From Sulfidibacterium sp964473395 (lineage in GTDB: Bacteria; Bacteroidota; Bacteroidia; Bacteroidales; F082): a stretch of DNA of 22,870 nt. Below the pieces are notes generated by a model. That model was not told where the DNA came from and did no database searches. It saw only the letters and a list, made by a program, of their open reading frames with translations. A program made the position numbers and the translations under genes. Shown one piece after another: positions 1 to 7,788 of the stretch. Position 1 is the first letter of the stretch. Every line of letters begins with the position of its first letter. The stretch covers positions 1 to 22,870 of the forward strand of contig CAYYOW010000029.1 of assembly GCA_964473395.1 (NCBI GenBank), written 5' to 3'.

Positions 1-377
1 TAAAGTGTCCTTTTTGCGGTAAGTCGCTCATGGACCATGAGGAGCTTCTTCATGGAAAGCCGTCCATCAAACTTAACATTCAAACGAAGAGTAGCAGAGG
101 AACCATTTATCTGTGTTCCATTTACGAGTGTTACGATTACAAAACCGAAGAGTCGCTCACCGAGAAGGAGATTGTAGAATTTACCTGTCCTCATTGCAAC
201 AAGGTATTGAATACCAAAGATGTATGCCAGGTCTGTGATGCCCCTATGGTGTCGCTGCTGCTGAAAACAGGTGGCAAAGTGAGCCTCTGTTCAAGGACAG
301 GGTGCGCTAACCATTATGTCGCTTTTGAAGACTTGTCCACAGAGTTGCAGAAGTTTTACGAAACATTCGGAAGTTAG
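1..377 (+). CDS. Zinc-ribbon protein of unknown function, 5' end missing
   Basis: The reading frame is open from base 3 to the TAG at 375-377. An internal ATG lies at base 30, but the codons before it already encode a CPFCGKSL zinc-knuckle motif, so the real start is probably upstream of the window. At least 124 residues remain. Three Cys-rich stretches are visible: CPFC at the very start, CPHC near the middle paired with CQVC about 15 residues later, and two further Cys (LCSRTGC) near the C-terminus. This pattern suggests two or more zinc ribbons. There is no signal peptide or membrane segment in the visible part. It converges on hypE with an inverted repeat between them. I do not recognise the family. 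A link with hydrogenase is suggested only by position. Confidence 0.75.
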   Translation, partial: KCPFCGKSLMDHEELLHGKPSIKLNIQTKSSRGTIYLCSIYECYDYKTEESLTEKEIVEFTCPHCNKVLNTKDVCQVCDAPMVSLLLKTGGKVSLCSRTGCANHYVAFEDLSTELQKFYETFGS

Positions 378-381
378 GATT

Positions 382-416
382 TGTAACAAAATAAAGTGAT
401 ATGATATTTTGTTACA
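382..416. terminator. Perfect 12-bp inverted repeat between convergent genes
   Basis: TGTAACAAAATA at 382-393 is exactly mirrored by TATTTTGTTACA at 405-416, with an 11-nt loop. It lies in the short gap between the stop of the zinc-ribbon gene and the stop of hypE, so a bidirectional transcription terminator is the simplest reading. The stem is AT-rich and neither side has a clear T-run, so termination is inferred from position. A protein-binding palindrome is the alternative. Confidence 0.5.
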
Positions 417-421
417 GTTCC

Positions 422-1438
422 TTAACAAATACGCGGTAGTTGCTGTCCCGAGAGCATTTCAATCCTCCTTTTTCCACCTACCGAAGTTTCGAGCCATGCT
501 TTTCCGGAATGCTCATTGGTTATTTCACCAATAACCGCCGCTTTTTCACCGTATGGTTGGCTTTTCAGGGCTTCGATAACCTGTGGTGCATCTTCTGCCG
601 GCACCACCATAATCACCTTTCCTTCGTTTGCTACATAAAGCGGGTCAAAGCCCAGCAGCTCACACATACCTCTAACCGAATCTTCTACAACAAGTTTCTC
701 CTCATCAATCCGGATGCCGAAATTCTTTTTCTGTACCAACTCTGACAACACGGTACCCAATCCACCGCGGGTAGCGTCACGCATGAAGCGAATATTTTCA
801 GAAACGTCCAAAACCGAAGCAATCAATCCGTTCAGGCAGGCACAATCCGACAAAACAGGCGTTGAAATATTCATCTCGTTCCTGGCCGCCATAATAGCCA
901 TCCCGTGTTCTGCAATTCCACCATTGACGATAATTTTATCCCCTGGGTTTATCTTCTTACCGGAGCTGATGGCCAGAAACTCATCCTTTATCTCTCCCAC
1001 GCCACTGGTGTTGATAAAAATTTTGTCGCACTTGCCTTTTTCCACCACTTTTGTGTCACCGGTGGCAATGAAAACGCCAGCTCCATGAGCCTCTTCCGCC
1101 ATACTTTTCACAATTCTTTCAAGATCACTCAGGGGGAATCCCTCTTCCAAAATAAATCCCACACTCAGATATCGTGGAACAGCACCGGAGACAGCGAGGT
1201 CGTTCACCGTCCCGGCAACCGCCAGTTTTCCAATGTTGCCACCCGGAAAGAAAACCGGATCCACCACAAATGAATCGGTTGTAAATGCCATGTTTTGCCC
1301 GGGCATTTCCAAAAGTGCCGAATCGCCCTGCTGAGCCAGAACGGGGTTATCGAAATAGCGGACAAACAGTTTCTCAATCAGTTCGTGGGTCATGACACCT
1401 CCGCTACCATGTCCCATTAATATTTTATCATCTTTCAT
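422..1438 (-). CDS. hypE: HypE, carbamoyl dehydratase (cyanide ligand synthesis)
   Basis: HypE takes a carbamoyl group from HypF onto its C-terminal cysteine, dehydrates it with ATP to a thiocyanate, and passes cyanide to the iron held by HypC-HypD. The 338-residue protein has the expected length. It opens with an LMGHGSGG segment typical of the PurM/AIR-synthase-like fold and carries DATRGG near residue 222. It ends in the diagnostic PRIC tail, whose last Cys is the carbamoylated residue. It is the third gene of hypC-hypD-hypE on the minus strand, 126 nt after hypD, and that gap holds a palindromic repeat. The start ATG follows a weak purine stretch (GAGAG). HypF is not in the window, so the carbamoyl donor enzyme must be encoded elsewhere. 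Confidence 0.96.
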   Translation of the reverse strand: MKDDKILMGHGSGGVMTHELIEKLFVRYFDNPVLAQQGDSALLEMPGQNMAFTTDSFVVDPVFFPGGNIGKLAVAGTVNDLAVSGAVPRYLSVGFILEEGFPLSDLERIVKSMAEEAHGAGVFIATGDTKVVEKGKCDKIFINTSGVGEIKDEFLAISSGKKINPGDKIIVNGGIAEHGMAIMAARNEMNISTPVLSDCACLNGLIASVLDVSENIRFMRDATRGGLGTVLSELVQKKNFGIRIDEEKLVVEDSVRGMCELLGFDPLYVANEGKVIMVVPAEDAPQVIEALKSQPYGEKAAVIGEITNEHSGKAWLETSVGGKRRIEMLSGQQLPRIC

Positions 1439-1468
1439 CTCTCTAACTTTTCTGTTAAAATTTATTTA

Positions 1469-1514
1469 CCTGGGGCTAAAGCTCCAGGCTAAAAATATTG
1501 CGCTCCAGGGGCTA
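1469..1514. repeat. REP-like palindrome between hypD and hypE
   Basis: CCTGGGGC at 1469-1476 and GCTCCAGG at 1481-1488 form an 8-bp stem (one G-T pair) around a TAAA loop. A second partial copy, GCTCCAGGGGCTA, follows at 1502-1514. The local GC jump and the repeated GCTCCAG core within otherwise AT-rich spacer look like a dispersed short palindromic repeat. On the transcribed minus strand it would fold in the mRNA between hypD and hypE, so it could protect the upstream message or lower hypE expression. That role is inferred. Confidence 0.5.
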
Positions 1515-1564
1515 TATGACTATGGTCTTGTGTATTGAATTCAAACATCGTGAATGTAGTAAAT

Positions 1565-2650
1565 TTACGAACGATTGTACAAATAATAAGCCTGGCAGGC
1601 CCCTTCACTGGAGACCATACAACTACCCACCGGATCACGGGGAGTACAGGCTTTGGCAAACAGGCTGCAATCTTTGGGCTTTTTAAGTCCTTTTAGAACC
1701 TCCCCGCAAATACAGCCTTTCGGTTCGCGCAAAGCGACCATCCCCTCGGCACTAATATTCACTTCCGCATCATGGGCAGCATATCTCGACCGTATTTTCA
1801 GCCCGCTTTTCTTCAATATTCCCAAACCACGCCACCAATCGTCGCCCAACGTAAAGACCTTCTCCATCATCTGTAGTGCTTTCACGTTTCCCTCCGGTTT
1901 TACAGCACGTCTGTATTGAATCTCCACCTTTGGGTTCCCACTTTCAATCTGCCTTACAAGCATCAAAACCGACTGCATAAGGTCAACCGGTTCAAAACCA
2001 CTGATGACCACACCGAGACCGAATTTTGACGGAATATTCATATAAATTTTCTTTCCGGTAATGGTGCTCACATGGCCGGGGCCAATGTACCCGTTGATTT
2101 TCACGCCTTCAACAATCAGTGCAGCCATAGCCGGCGGCATGACCTTATGGGCACTGAAAACAAAGAAATTGGACAGCTTTTCTTTATACGCTTCCAGAAT
2201 AGCCACCGCTGTTCCCGGTGCTGTAGTTTCAAAGCCAATACCAAGAAAAACAATCTTTTTCTCAGGATAATCACGAGCCATTTGCAAGGCATCCATTATG
2301 GAATATACCACACGGATTTGTGCCCCGCCTGCTCGCTCTTTTTCCAGTGAAGTTTCCGAACCGGGTACACGGATTAAATCGCCATAAGTGGCAATGATCA
2401 CATCCTTTTGCCGGCAAAAAGCCACGGCCTTGTCAATATAAGACCGGCTGGTAACGCATACCGGACATCCCGGGCCGGAAATCAATTCCACCGTACCGGG
2501 CAATAACGCCGGGAGGCCGAATTTCTGAATCGACATAGTATGCCCGCCACACACTTCCATAAGCTTTACCGGCCGGGTGGAGATTTTCTTTATCTCCAGC
2601 GCCAGCGTCTGTACCGTTTCCCGGTCTCTGTATTCATCAATAAACTTCAT
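1565..2650 (-). CDS. hypD: HypD, Fe(CN)2CO assembly Fe-S protein
   Basis: HypD is the [4Fe-4S] scaffold on which, together with HypC, the Fe(CN)2CO part of the [NiFe] site is assembled. The 361-residue protein shows the family motifs: CGGHTMSIQKFG starting at Cys34, GPGCPVCVT with Cys62 and Cys65, and a Cys-rich C-terminal domain (CICGEVL, then DCSLFAKAC and GSCMVSSEGAC) that binds the iron-sulfur cluster. All expected cysteine motifs are present, so it should be functional. Its ATG overlaps the hypC TGA as ATGA, which implies translational coupling. This fits the known one-to-one HypC-HypD complex. Confidence 0.97.
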   Translation of the reverse strand: MKFIDEYRDRETVQTLALEIKKISTRPVKLMEVCGGHTMSIQKFGLPALLPGTVELISGPGCPVCVTSRSYIDKAVAFCRQKDVIIATYGDLIRVPGSETSLEKERAGGAQIRVVYSIMDALQMARDYPEKKIVFLGIGFETTAPGTAVAILEAYKEKLSNFFVFSAHKVMPPAMAALIVEGVKINGYIGPGHVSTITGKKIYMNIPSKFGLGVVISGFEPVDLMQSVLMLVRQIESGNPKVEIQYRRAVKPEGNVKALQMMEKVFTLGDDWWRGLGILKKSGLKIRSRYAAHDAEVNISAEGMVALREPKGCICGEVLKGLKKPKDCSLFAKACTPRDPVGSCMVSSEGACQAYYLYNRS

Positions 2651-2916
2651 ATCAACCGTTGGTTTTGTTTCTGTTCTTCACTATCCATTTCCTCATTCAG
2701 CTTTTTAAAATCTGCAAAAGTTTTCAAATTTGCTTCCGCTTCTTCACTATCCAGCTTCTGAATGGCAAAACCGGTATGAATCAATACGTAGTCGCCTGGC
2801 TTCAACTCCTCCACCGACAACATCATCAAATTAGCCTTGTATGTTGAACCACCTACGGAGCAAACTGCCATTTCTCCATGAATTTCTTCAATTCTTGCCG
2901 GAATACTTAAACACAT
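2647..2916 (-). CDS. hypC: HypC/HupF, hydrogenase maturation chaperone
   Basis: HypC is a small chaperone that binds iron with HypD and delivers the Fe(CN)2CO unit to the large-subunit precursor. The 89-residue protein starts MCLSIPARI. The essential Cys becomes N-terminal after Met removal. A beta-barrel segment with GDYVLIHTGFAIQKLD follows, which is typical of the family. The C-terminal 30 residues are strongly charged and make it a little longer than the usual 75-80 residues. It is the first gene of hypC-hypD-hypE and overlaps hypD by 4 nt. It is transcribed divergently from hoxF across a 231-nt spacer, so the structural and maturation genes may share control there. Its main client is presumably the HoxH encoded next door. 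Confidence 0.96.
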   Translation of the reverse strand: MCLSIPARIEEIHGEMAVCSVGGSTYKANLMMLSVEELKPGDYVLIHTGFAIQKLDSEEAEANLKTFADFKKLNEEMDSEEQKQNQRLI

Positions 2917-3094
2917 AATTATTATTTTTTAATTTTTATTTTGTTTCATTACCGGTCGTTTCGCTGCTCCCACCCGTTATCCTTGCACAATATCCCGACA
3001 GGAAAACTCTTTTATACATTGTAAACGACACACCGGATGCTAATTTATACTGATTTTAAATTCATTATCTGTTAATCACTTCACAAAATAGTTT

Positions 3095-3102
3095 TATCTT
3101 TG
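3095..3102 (+). promoter_or_regulatory. Bacteroidota-type -7 element upstream of hoxF
   Basis: TATCTTTG matches the TAnnTTTG -7 consensus of Bacteroidota primary sigma factors. It lies 45 nt before the hoxF ATG in the hypC-hoxF divergent spacer. I see no good TTTG -33 element 19-21 nt upstream, so strength is uncertain. It would drive the eight-gene hox-hypAB transcript. Confidence 0.5.
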
Positions 3103-3122
3103 CTGTGAATTTTTTAACAGCA

Positions 3123-3130
3123 CAAAAGTA
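3123..3130 (-). promoter_or_regulatory. Possible -7 element facing hypC
   Basis: Read on the minus strand, this is TACTTTTG, a full match to TAnnTTTG. It points at hypC and would give a leader of roughly 200 nt. It lies inside the 5' leader expected for the hoxF transcript, so the two would overlap. An 8-mer with four fixed bases plus AT-rich context can arise by chance, hence the low confidence. Confidence 0.25.
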
Positions 3131-3147
3131 ATACAAAATAATTACCC

Positions 3148-5034
3148 ATGGCAGAAAAATCAGAAATAAATCAAATTTTATTAAAATTTGAAAATGACAA
3201 AACCCGATTGATGGACATCTTATTATCCATCAACGAGATGCAGGGCTTCATCAGCCATATGGATATGCAGGAAATATCAGTTTCCCTCGGTATTTCTATG
3301 GCTCAGGTTCAGGAAACCGTTACCTTTTATCATTTCTTCGCAACAAAGCCTCGAGGAAAATACACCATTTACCTCGACAACAGTATAACAGCTGTTATGA
3401 AAGGAAGGGCTGAGGTAAAAGAAGCTTTTGAGCAATTTTGCGGAACTACATTTGGAAAAGTCTCCGAAGATGGTCTTTTCGGCCTCTTCGACACCTCTTG
3501 TATCGGCATGAACGACCAGGAACCTGCTGCTATTATCAACGACAAAGTCTTCACCAACCTCACCCCTTACCGCGTAAAGAATCTGGCAGAAGATATGCGC
3601 GCAGGCAAATCACCGGACGAGATGATGTATGAAGACTATGGTAATGGAAACAATGCCGACCCGGATGTGAAGGCCATGGTCAACAGCCATATCAGGAAGA
3701 AATCCATTATCCTGAAAAACGATTACCAGCCTTTTAGCTTCCTGTCATCAAAGTTAAAGGAGTACACACCGGAAACGGTAGTTAGCGAAATTGAGGCCTC
3801 CAACCTAAGAGGTCGCGGAGGAGCCGGTTTTCCAACCGGACTGAAATGGCGCTTTGGTCGCCGTACGGAAGGAAAACACAGAGTTATTATATGCAATGCC
3901 GACGAAGGTGAGCCAGGAACTTTCAAAGACCGTGTGTTGCTCACCGGATATTCCGAACTGGTTTTTGAGGGGATGGTTGTGGCTGCTTTTGCCACCGGAT
4001 CCGACTTAGGGTTACTCTATCTACGTTATGAGTACAAATATCTGCTCAGGTTTTTGAACCGCAAACTTGCGGAAATGAGGAAAAATCATTTTCTCGGTAA
4101 AAATATTGCCGGCGTGGAGGGGTTCAACTTCGACATACGCATCCAGCTGGGAGCAGGAGCTTACATTTGCGGCGAGGAATCGGCACTAATTGAATCGCTG
4201 GAAGGCAAACGTGGCGAACCGCGCGACAAGCCTCCGTTCCCGGTTGAAAAAGGTTACCTTGGCTACCCCACCATTGTAAATAATGTGGAAACCCTTGCCA
4301 CAGCAGTAAAAATTCTGCACCACGGCGCAGAATGGTATTCCGGTTTCGGCACAAGAGACTCCTTGGGAACCAAACTGCTCAGCATCTCCGGCGATTGCCG
4401 TTACCCTGGTATTTACGAAGTGGAATGGGGAACAAGTATTCGTGAAATACTCGCCATGTGCGGTGCCAATGATGTACAGGCCATCCAAGTGGGCGGTCCT
4501 TCGGGAATGCTCATCGGGATGAAAGACTTTAGTAACATGGACAACAGCGAATTGATGAAATGGTACAAACCATCCGGAATGATGATTGCGGAAAAGTTTT
4601 TCGACCGTAAGCTGAGTTATTCCGACCTGCCCACCGGGGGTTCCATCATCATCTTTAACAACAACCGCGACTTGCTGGGCGAAGTGGTTATGAACTTCAT
4701 GGACTTTTTTATTGAAGAGTCCTGCGGTTCCTGCTCCACCTGCCGCACCATGCCTTTGCTCATGAAAAACAAACTCCAAAAAATACTGGATGACCATGGC
4801 ATAAGAAAAGATATTTACGACCTGCTTAACTGGGGTAAGATACTGAAAGCCAGCCGCTGCGGACTAGGCCAGACAGCCGGAAACCCCATACTTTCTTCTA
4901 TCTTCCATTTCCGGCATTTATACGAACAGCGTATCCAAAGTCTTACACAGTTTGACAGTGGATTTAGCCTCGAAAAAGCCACAGAAGAAACGAGTAAGTA
5001 TGTTCATAAAAAACCGGTATTTCATCATTTTTAA
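3148..5034 (+). CDS. hoxF: HoxF, NAD-reducing hydrogenase diaphorase subunit (NuoE-NuoF fusion)
   Basis: HoxF is the NAD(H)/FMN subunit of soluble bidirectional [NiFe]-hydrogenase and exchanges electrons between NAD and the Fe-S relay. Residues 1-150 form a thioredoxin-like NuoE domain, and residues 190-600 form a NuoF domain. The NuoF part has the NADH/FMN glycine motif GRGGAGFPTG (222-231), NADEGEPG (250-257), and GAGAYICGEES (about 335). Its [4Fe-4S] ligands are Cys526, Cys529, Cys532 and Cys571. The NuoE part is degenerate: the first ligand pair is missing, and of the second pair only Cys118 remains, with Asn122 where the partner would be, so it should not hold a [2Fe-2S] cluster. It is the first gene of the + strand operon. 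The 12-nt gap to hoxU indicates co-transcription. Confidence 0.94.
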   Translation: MAEKSEINQILLKFENDKTRLMDILLSINEMQGFISHMDMQEISVSLGISMAQVQETVTFYHFFATKPRGKYTIYLDNSITAVMKGRAEVKEAFEQFCGTTFGKVSEDGLFGLFDTSCIGMNDQEPAAIINDKVFTNLTPYRVKNLAEDMRAGKSPDEMMYEDYGNGNNADPDVKAMVNSHIRKKSIILKNDYQPFSFLSSKLKEYTPETVVSEIEASNLRGRGGAGFPTGLKWRFGRRTEGKHRVIICNADEGEPGTFKDRVLLTGYSELVFEGMVVAAFATGSDLGLLYLRYEYKYLLRFLNRKLAEMRKNHFLGKNIAGVEGFNFDIRIQLGAGAYICGEESALIESLEGKRGEPRDKPPFPVEKGYLGYPTIVNNVETLATAVKILHHGAEWYSGFGTRDSLGTKLLSISGDCRYPGIYEVEWGTSIREILAMCGANDVQAIQVGGPSGMLIGMKDFSNMDNSELMKWYKPSGMMIAEKFFDRKLSYSDLPTGGSIIIFNNNRDLLGEVVMNFMDFFIEESCGSCSTCRTMPLLMKNKLQKILDDHGIRKDIYDLLNWGKILKASRCGLGQTAGNPILSSIFHFRHLYEQRIQSLTQFDSGFSLEKATEETSKYVHKKPVFHHF

Positions 5035-5046
5035 AACATCCGAAAC

Positions 5047-5757
5047 ATGGAAAAATCAGAAAATAAAATAAAAATTAACCTGGATGGCAAAATAATTTAT
5101 GCCAAAAAAGGCAGTACCATAGTAGAATCGGCTCGGGAAAATGGCATTTACATTCCCACACTTTGCCATTTTGAAGGAGCCGACCCGAAAGCATGCTGCA
5201 GGGTTTGTACCGTAAAAATCAACAATCGGATGATGACCTCCTGTACCACGCCGATTACCGCAGGCATGGAGATCGAAAGCGACACAGATGAACTGAACGA
5301 CTTACGAAAGAGTATTATAGAATTACTTTTCGTGAGTGGAAACCATTTCTGTCCTACCTGTGAGAAAAGTGGAAATTGTGAGTTGCAGGCTCTTGCCTAC
5401 CGGTTCAAAATGCTGGTTCCACGTTTTCCGTTCAGCTTTCCACGTAAGGAAGTAGATGCCTCCAGCCCTAAAATTATTAAAGAACAAAACCGTTGTATTG
5501 CTTGCAAACGCTGTATAAAAACTATCCACGACGAGGAAGGAAAACACTATTTTGCTTATAAAAACCGCGGACAGCATCTGGAAGTTGTTCTTGACCCTGT
5601 ACTTGGTGCCTCTATATCTGATGAGTTGGCTAAAAAAGCCATGGAAAACTGTCCGGTAGGTTCCATTCTTTACAAAGAAAAGGGATTTGATCAGCCCATC
5701 GGATCGCGTAAATATGATAAACAACCCATTGGGAGCGAAATTGAAAATCAATCTTAA
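5047..5757 (+). CDS. hoxU: HoxU, Fe-S electron-relay subunit
   Basis: HoxU corresponds to the N-terminal part of NuoG and wires HoxF to the hydrogenase dimer. The 236-residue protein begins with a [2Fe-2S] ferredoxin domain (ligands Cys40, Cys51, Cys54, Cys66). A His-Cys3 cluster motif follows (His100, Cys102, Cys105, Cys111, in HFCPTC then GNC). Next comes a ferredoxin-type stretch with Cys150, Cys153 and Cys156, plus Cys202 in CPVGS. The cluster set therefore looks complete for one [2Fe-2S] and two [4Fe-4S] centres. Length and layout fit HoxU of group 3d enzymes, not the much longer NuoG. It sits 12 nt after hoxF and 11 nt before hoxY, inside the hox operon. A related diaphorase subunit of another hydrogenase is unlikely given the neighbours. 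Confidence 0.94.
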   Translation: MEKSENKIKINLDGKIIYAKKGSTIVESARENGIYIPTLCHFEGADPKACCRVCTVKINNRMMTSCTTPITAGMEIESDTDELNDLRKSIIELLFVSGNHFCPTCEKSGNCELQALAYRFKMLVPRFPFSFPRKEVDASSPKIIKEQNRCIACKRCIKTIHDEEGKHYFAYKNRGQHLEVVLDPVLGASISDELAKKAMENCPVGSILYKEKGFDQPIGSRKYDKQPIGSEIENQS

Positions 5758-5768
5758 AAACGTAACAG

Positions 5769-6317
5769 ATGAACAAAAAAATATTAGCAACTACCTCACT
5801 GGCCGGATGTTTCGGCTGCCATATGTCCATTCTCGACATTGACGAGCGTATATTGGATCTCATAGAGCTGGTGGAATTTAACAAATCGCCCATCGACGAT
5901 ATCAAGAAATTCACCAAGCCAGTGGATATCGGTATCATTGAAGGTGGATGCTGTAACAGCGAAAATGTGGAAATTTTAAAATATTTCAGGGAGAACTGTA
6001 AAATATTGGTTTCGCTCGGAGAGTGTGCCATTATGGGTGGATTGCCGGCCATGCGCAACGGTATCCCCATCGAAGAGTGCCTGAACGAAGCTTATCTCGA
6101 TGGACCTACCGTACAGGAAAACCACGAGCGCATCATCCCCAACGATGAGGAACTCCCGCTTTTGCTTGACCAGGTGTATCCCTGCCATGAAGTGGTAAAA
6201 ATTGATTATTTCCTTCCGGGATGTCCTCCCCGTGCCGACCTCATTTGGAACGCTCTTTACGCACTCATCACAGATAATCCGATGGAAATGCCTTACGAAG
6301 TTGTAAAATTTGATTAA
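5769..6317 (+). CDS. hoxY: HoxY, [NiFe]-hydrogenase small subunit
   Basis: HoxY is the short small subunit of soluble group 3 [NiFe]-hydrogenases. It carries the proximal [4Fe-4S] cluster next to the HoxH active site. The 182-residue protein lacks a Tat signal peptide and the extra C-terminal cluster domains of membrane uptake enzymes, as expected for a cytoplasmic Hox enzyme. The four ligands are visible: Cys14 and Cys17 in GCFGCHMS, Cys86 in LGECAIMGG, and Cys152 in LPGCPPR. Further cysteines at 61-62 (GGCC) lie in the usual nearby loop. It stands between hoxU and hoxH with gaps of 11 and 12 nt, so it is co-expressed with its partners. Confidence 0.96.
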   Translation: MNKKILATTSLAGCFGCHMSILDIDERILDLIELVEFNKSPIDDIKKFTKPVDIGIIEGGCCNSENVEILKYFRENCKILVSLGECAIMGGLPAMRNGIPIEECLNEAYLDGPTVQENHERIIPNDEELPLLLDQVYPCHEVVKIDYFLPGCPPRADLIWNALYALITDNPMEMPYEVVKFD

Positions 6318-6329
6318 AAAGGAAAAACT

Positions 6330-7784
6330 ATGTCAAAGAAAATAACCATAGAACCTGTAACAAGAGTTGAAGGTCATGGAAAAGTAACCATTCAGTTAAA
6401 CGACAACCACGAGGTTATCGACTCCAGGTTACATATTGTAGAATTTCGCGGATTTGAGCGTTTTGTTCAGGGACGACCGTACTGGGAAGCCCCGGTTTTG
6501 GTTCAGCGGCTTTGCGGTATATGCCCTGTAAGTCACCATATTGCAGCAGCTAAGGCGCTGGATGTGATTGTGGGCGCTGGTGATGGCGACGGGCTGACAG
6601 CTGTTGGCGAAAAAATGCGTCGGCTGATGCATTATGGACAGTTTTTCCAGTCACACGTATTACATTTTTTTCATTTAAGTTCTCCCGACTTCCTGTTCGG
6701 AATTGACGGCGACCCGGCCATGAGAAATATTGTCGGCGTAGCCATGGCCAACAAAGAGCTGGCCGTGCAAGGGGTGATGATGCGGAAGTTTGGGCAAGAG
6801 GTCATCCGGCTTACCGCCGGAAAGAAAATTCACGGAACAGGAGCCATTCCGGGAGGTATCAACAAAAATCTCAGTATCGCAGAACGTGACGAGCTGCTGA
6901 ATGGCCCCGACCCGCTGAACGCAGATAAAATGGTAGAGTGGTCGCTGTCGGCACTGGAGTTTTTCAAAAATTATCACAGGCAGAACCACACCAAAGTCGA
7001 TGACTTTGCCAGCTTTCCCTCCAATCACCTGAGTCTTGTAAGAAAAGATGGCGCTCTTGATATTTATCACGGCGTGCTTCGCGCGGTAGATGCAGAGGGG
7101 AAACGTATTCTCGACGATGTGGATTATCACGAGTATTATAACTACATAGAAGAAGAGGTAAGGAACTGGAGTTACATGAAGTTTCCTTACCTGAAACATC
7201 TCGGAAAAGAAAAAGGATGGTACCGCGTGGGGCCACTGGCACGGATGAATACATGTGATTTTATCCCATCGCCCCTTGCCCAAAAAGAATTTGAAGAATT
7301 CAAAGCCTATACCCATGGCAAGCCCAACAACATGAGTTTGCATTACCACTGGGCACGGTTGATTGAGGTGCTACATGCCGCAGAAACTATCCGCGAACTA
7401 CTTCATGATCCTGACTTGCAAAACGATGACCTTGTAGTGAAAGGTAAAAAGCATCACGAAGGTGTCGGCGTCATCGAAGCACCTCGTGGGACGTTGTTTC
7501 ATCATTACAAAATTGATGATAATGACCTTATCACTATGGCCAACCTGATTGTTTCGACCACCAACAACAACGAACCTATGAACCGTTCGGTAGCCAGTAC
7601 CGCCCGTGCGTTTATGAACGGACAGGAAACCATCACAGAGCCAATGATGAATGCCGTGGAAGTAGCCATCAGGGCTTATGACCCATGCCTCAGTTGCGCC
7701 ACCCATGCTCTGGGACAGATGCCACTGGAAATGACTATCTTAGGTCCGGACGGCCATATTTTGGATCATAAAATGAAAGACTAA
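6330..7784 (+). CDS. hoxH: HoxH, [NiFe]-hydrogenase catalytic large subunit (group 3d)
   Basis: HoxH carries the Ni-Fe(CN)2CO centre that interconverts H2 with protons and electrons. In the 484-residue protein, the L1 motif RLCGICPVSHH supplies Cys62 and Cys65, and the L2 motif DPCLSCATH supplies Cys453 and Cys456. The N-terminal RVEGHG is also typical. About 25 residues follow His459. That tail is the peptide removed by the maturation protease once nickel is inserted, and the protease gene lies 4 nt downstream. The CATHALGQMPL context is characteristic of NAD-linked Hox (group 3d) enzymes. An AAGGA ribosome-binding site precedes the ATG at good spacing, unusually clear for this window. The enzyme is cytoplasmic and bidirectional by family. 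Confidence 0.97.
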   Translation: MSKKITIEPVTRVEGHGKVTIQLNDNHEVIDSRLHIVEFRGFERFVQGRPYWEAPVLVQRLCGICPVSHHIAAAKALDVIVGAGDGDGLTAVGEKMRRLMHYGQFFQSHVLHFFHLSSPDFLFGIDGDPAMRNIVGVAMANKELAVQGVMMRKFGQEVIRLTAGKKIHGTGAIPGGINKNLSIAERDELLNGPDPLNADKMVEWSLSALEFFKNYHRQNHTKVDDFASFPSNHLSLVRKDGALDIYHGVLRAVDAEGKRILDDVDYHEYYNYIEEEVRNWSYMKFPYLKHLGKEKGWYRVGPLARMNTCDFIPSPLAQKEFEEFKAYTHGKPNNMSLHYHWARLIEVLHAAETIRELLHDPDLQNDDLVVKGKKHHEGVGVIEAPRGTLFHHYKIDDNDLITMANLIVSTTNNNEPMNRSVASTARAFMNGQETITEPMMNAVEVAIRAYDPCLSCATHALGQMPLEMTILGPDGHILDHKMKD

Positions 7785-7788
7785 AAAG

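Noticed and set aside
4186..4797. 203-codon minus-strand reading frame inside hoxF
   Set aside because: It lies antisense to the conserved NuoF domain and has no recognisable motifs. It is a shadow of the real gene.
3148..5757. Fragment of respiratory complex I (nuoE-nuoF-nuoG)
   Set aside because: NuoE and NuoF are fused, the NuoG-like protein is only 236 residues, and hydrogenase subunits follow directly, so this is the Hox diaphorase.
6675..7349. 224-codon minus-strand reading frame inside hoxH
   Set aside because: It is antisense to a fully conserved hydrogenase large subunit and its composition shows no protein family features.
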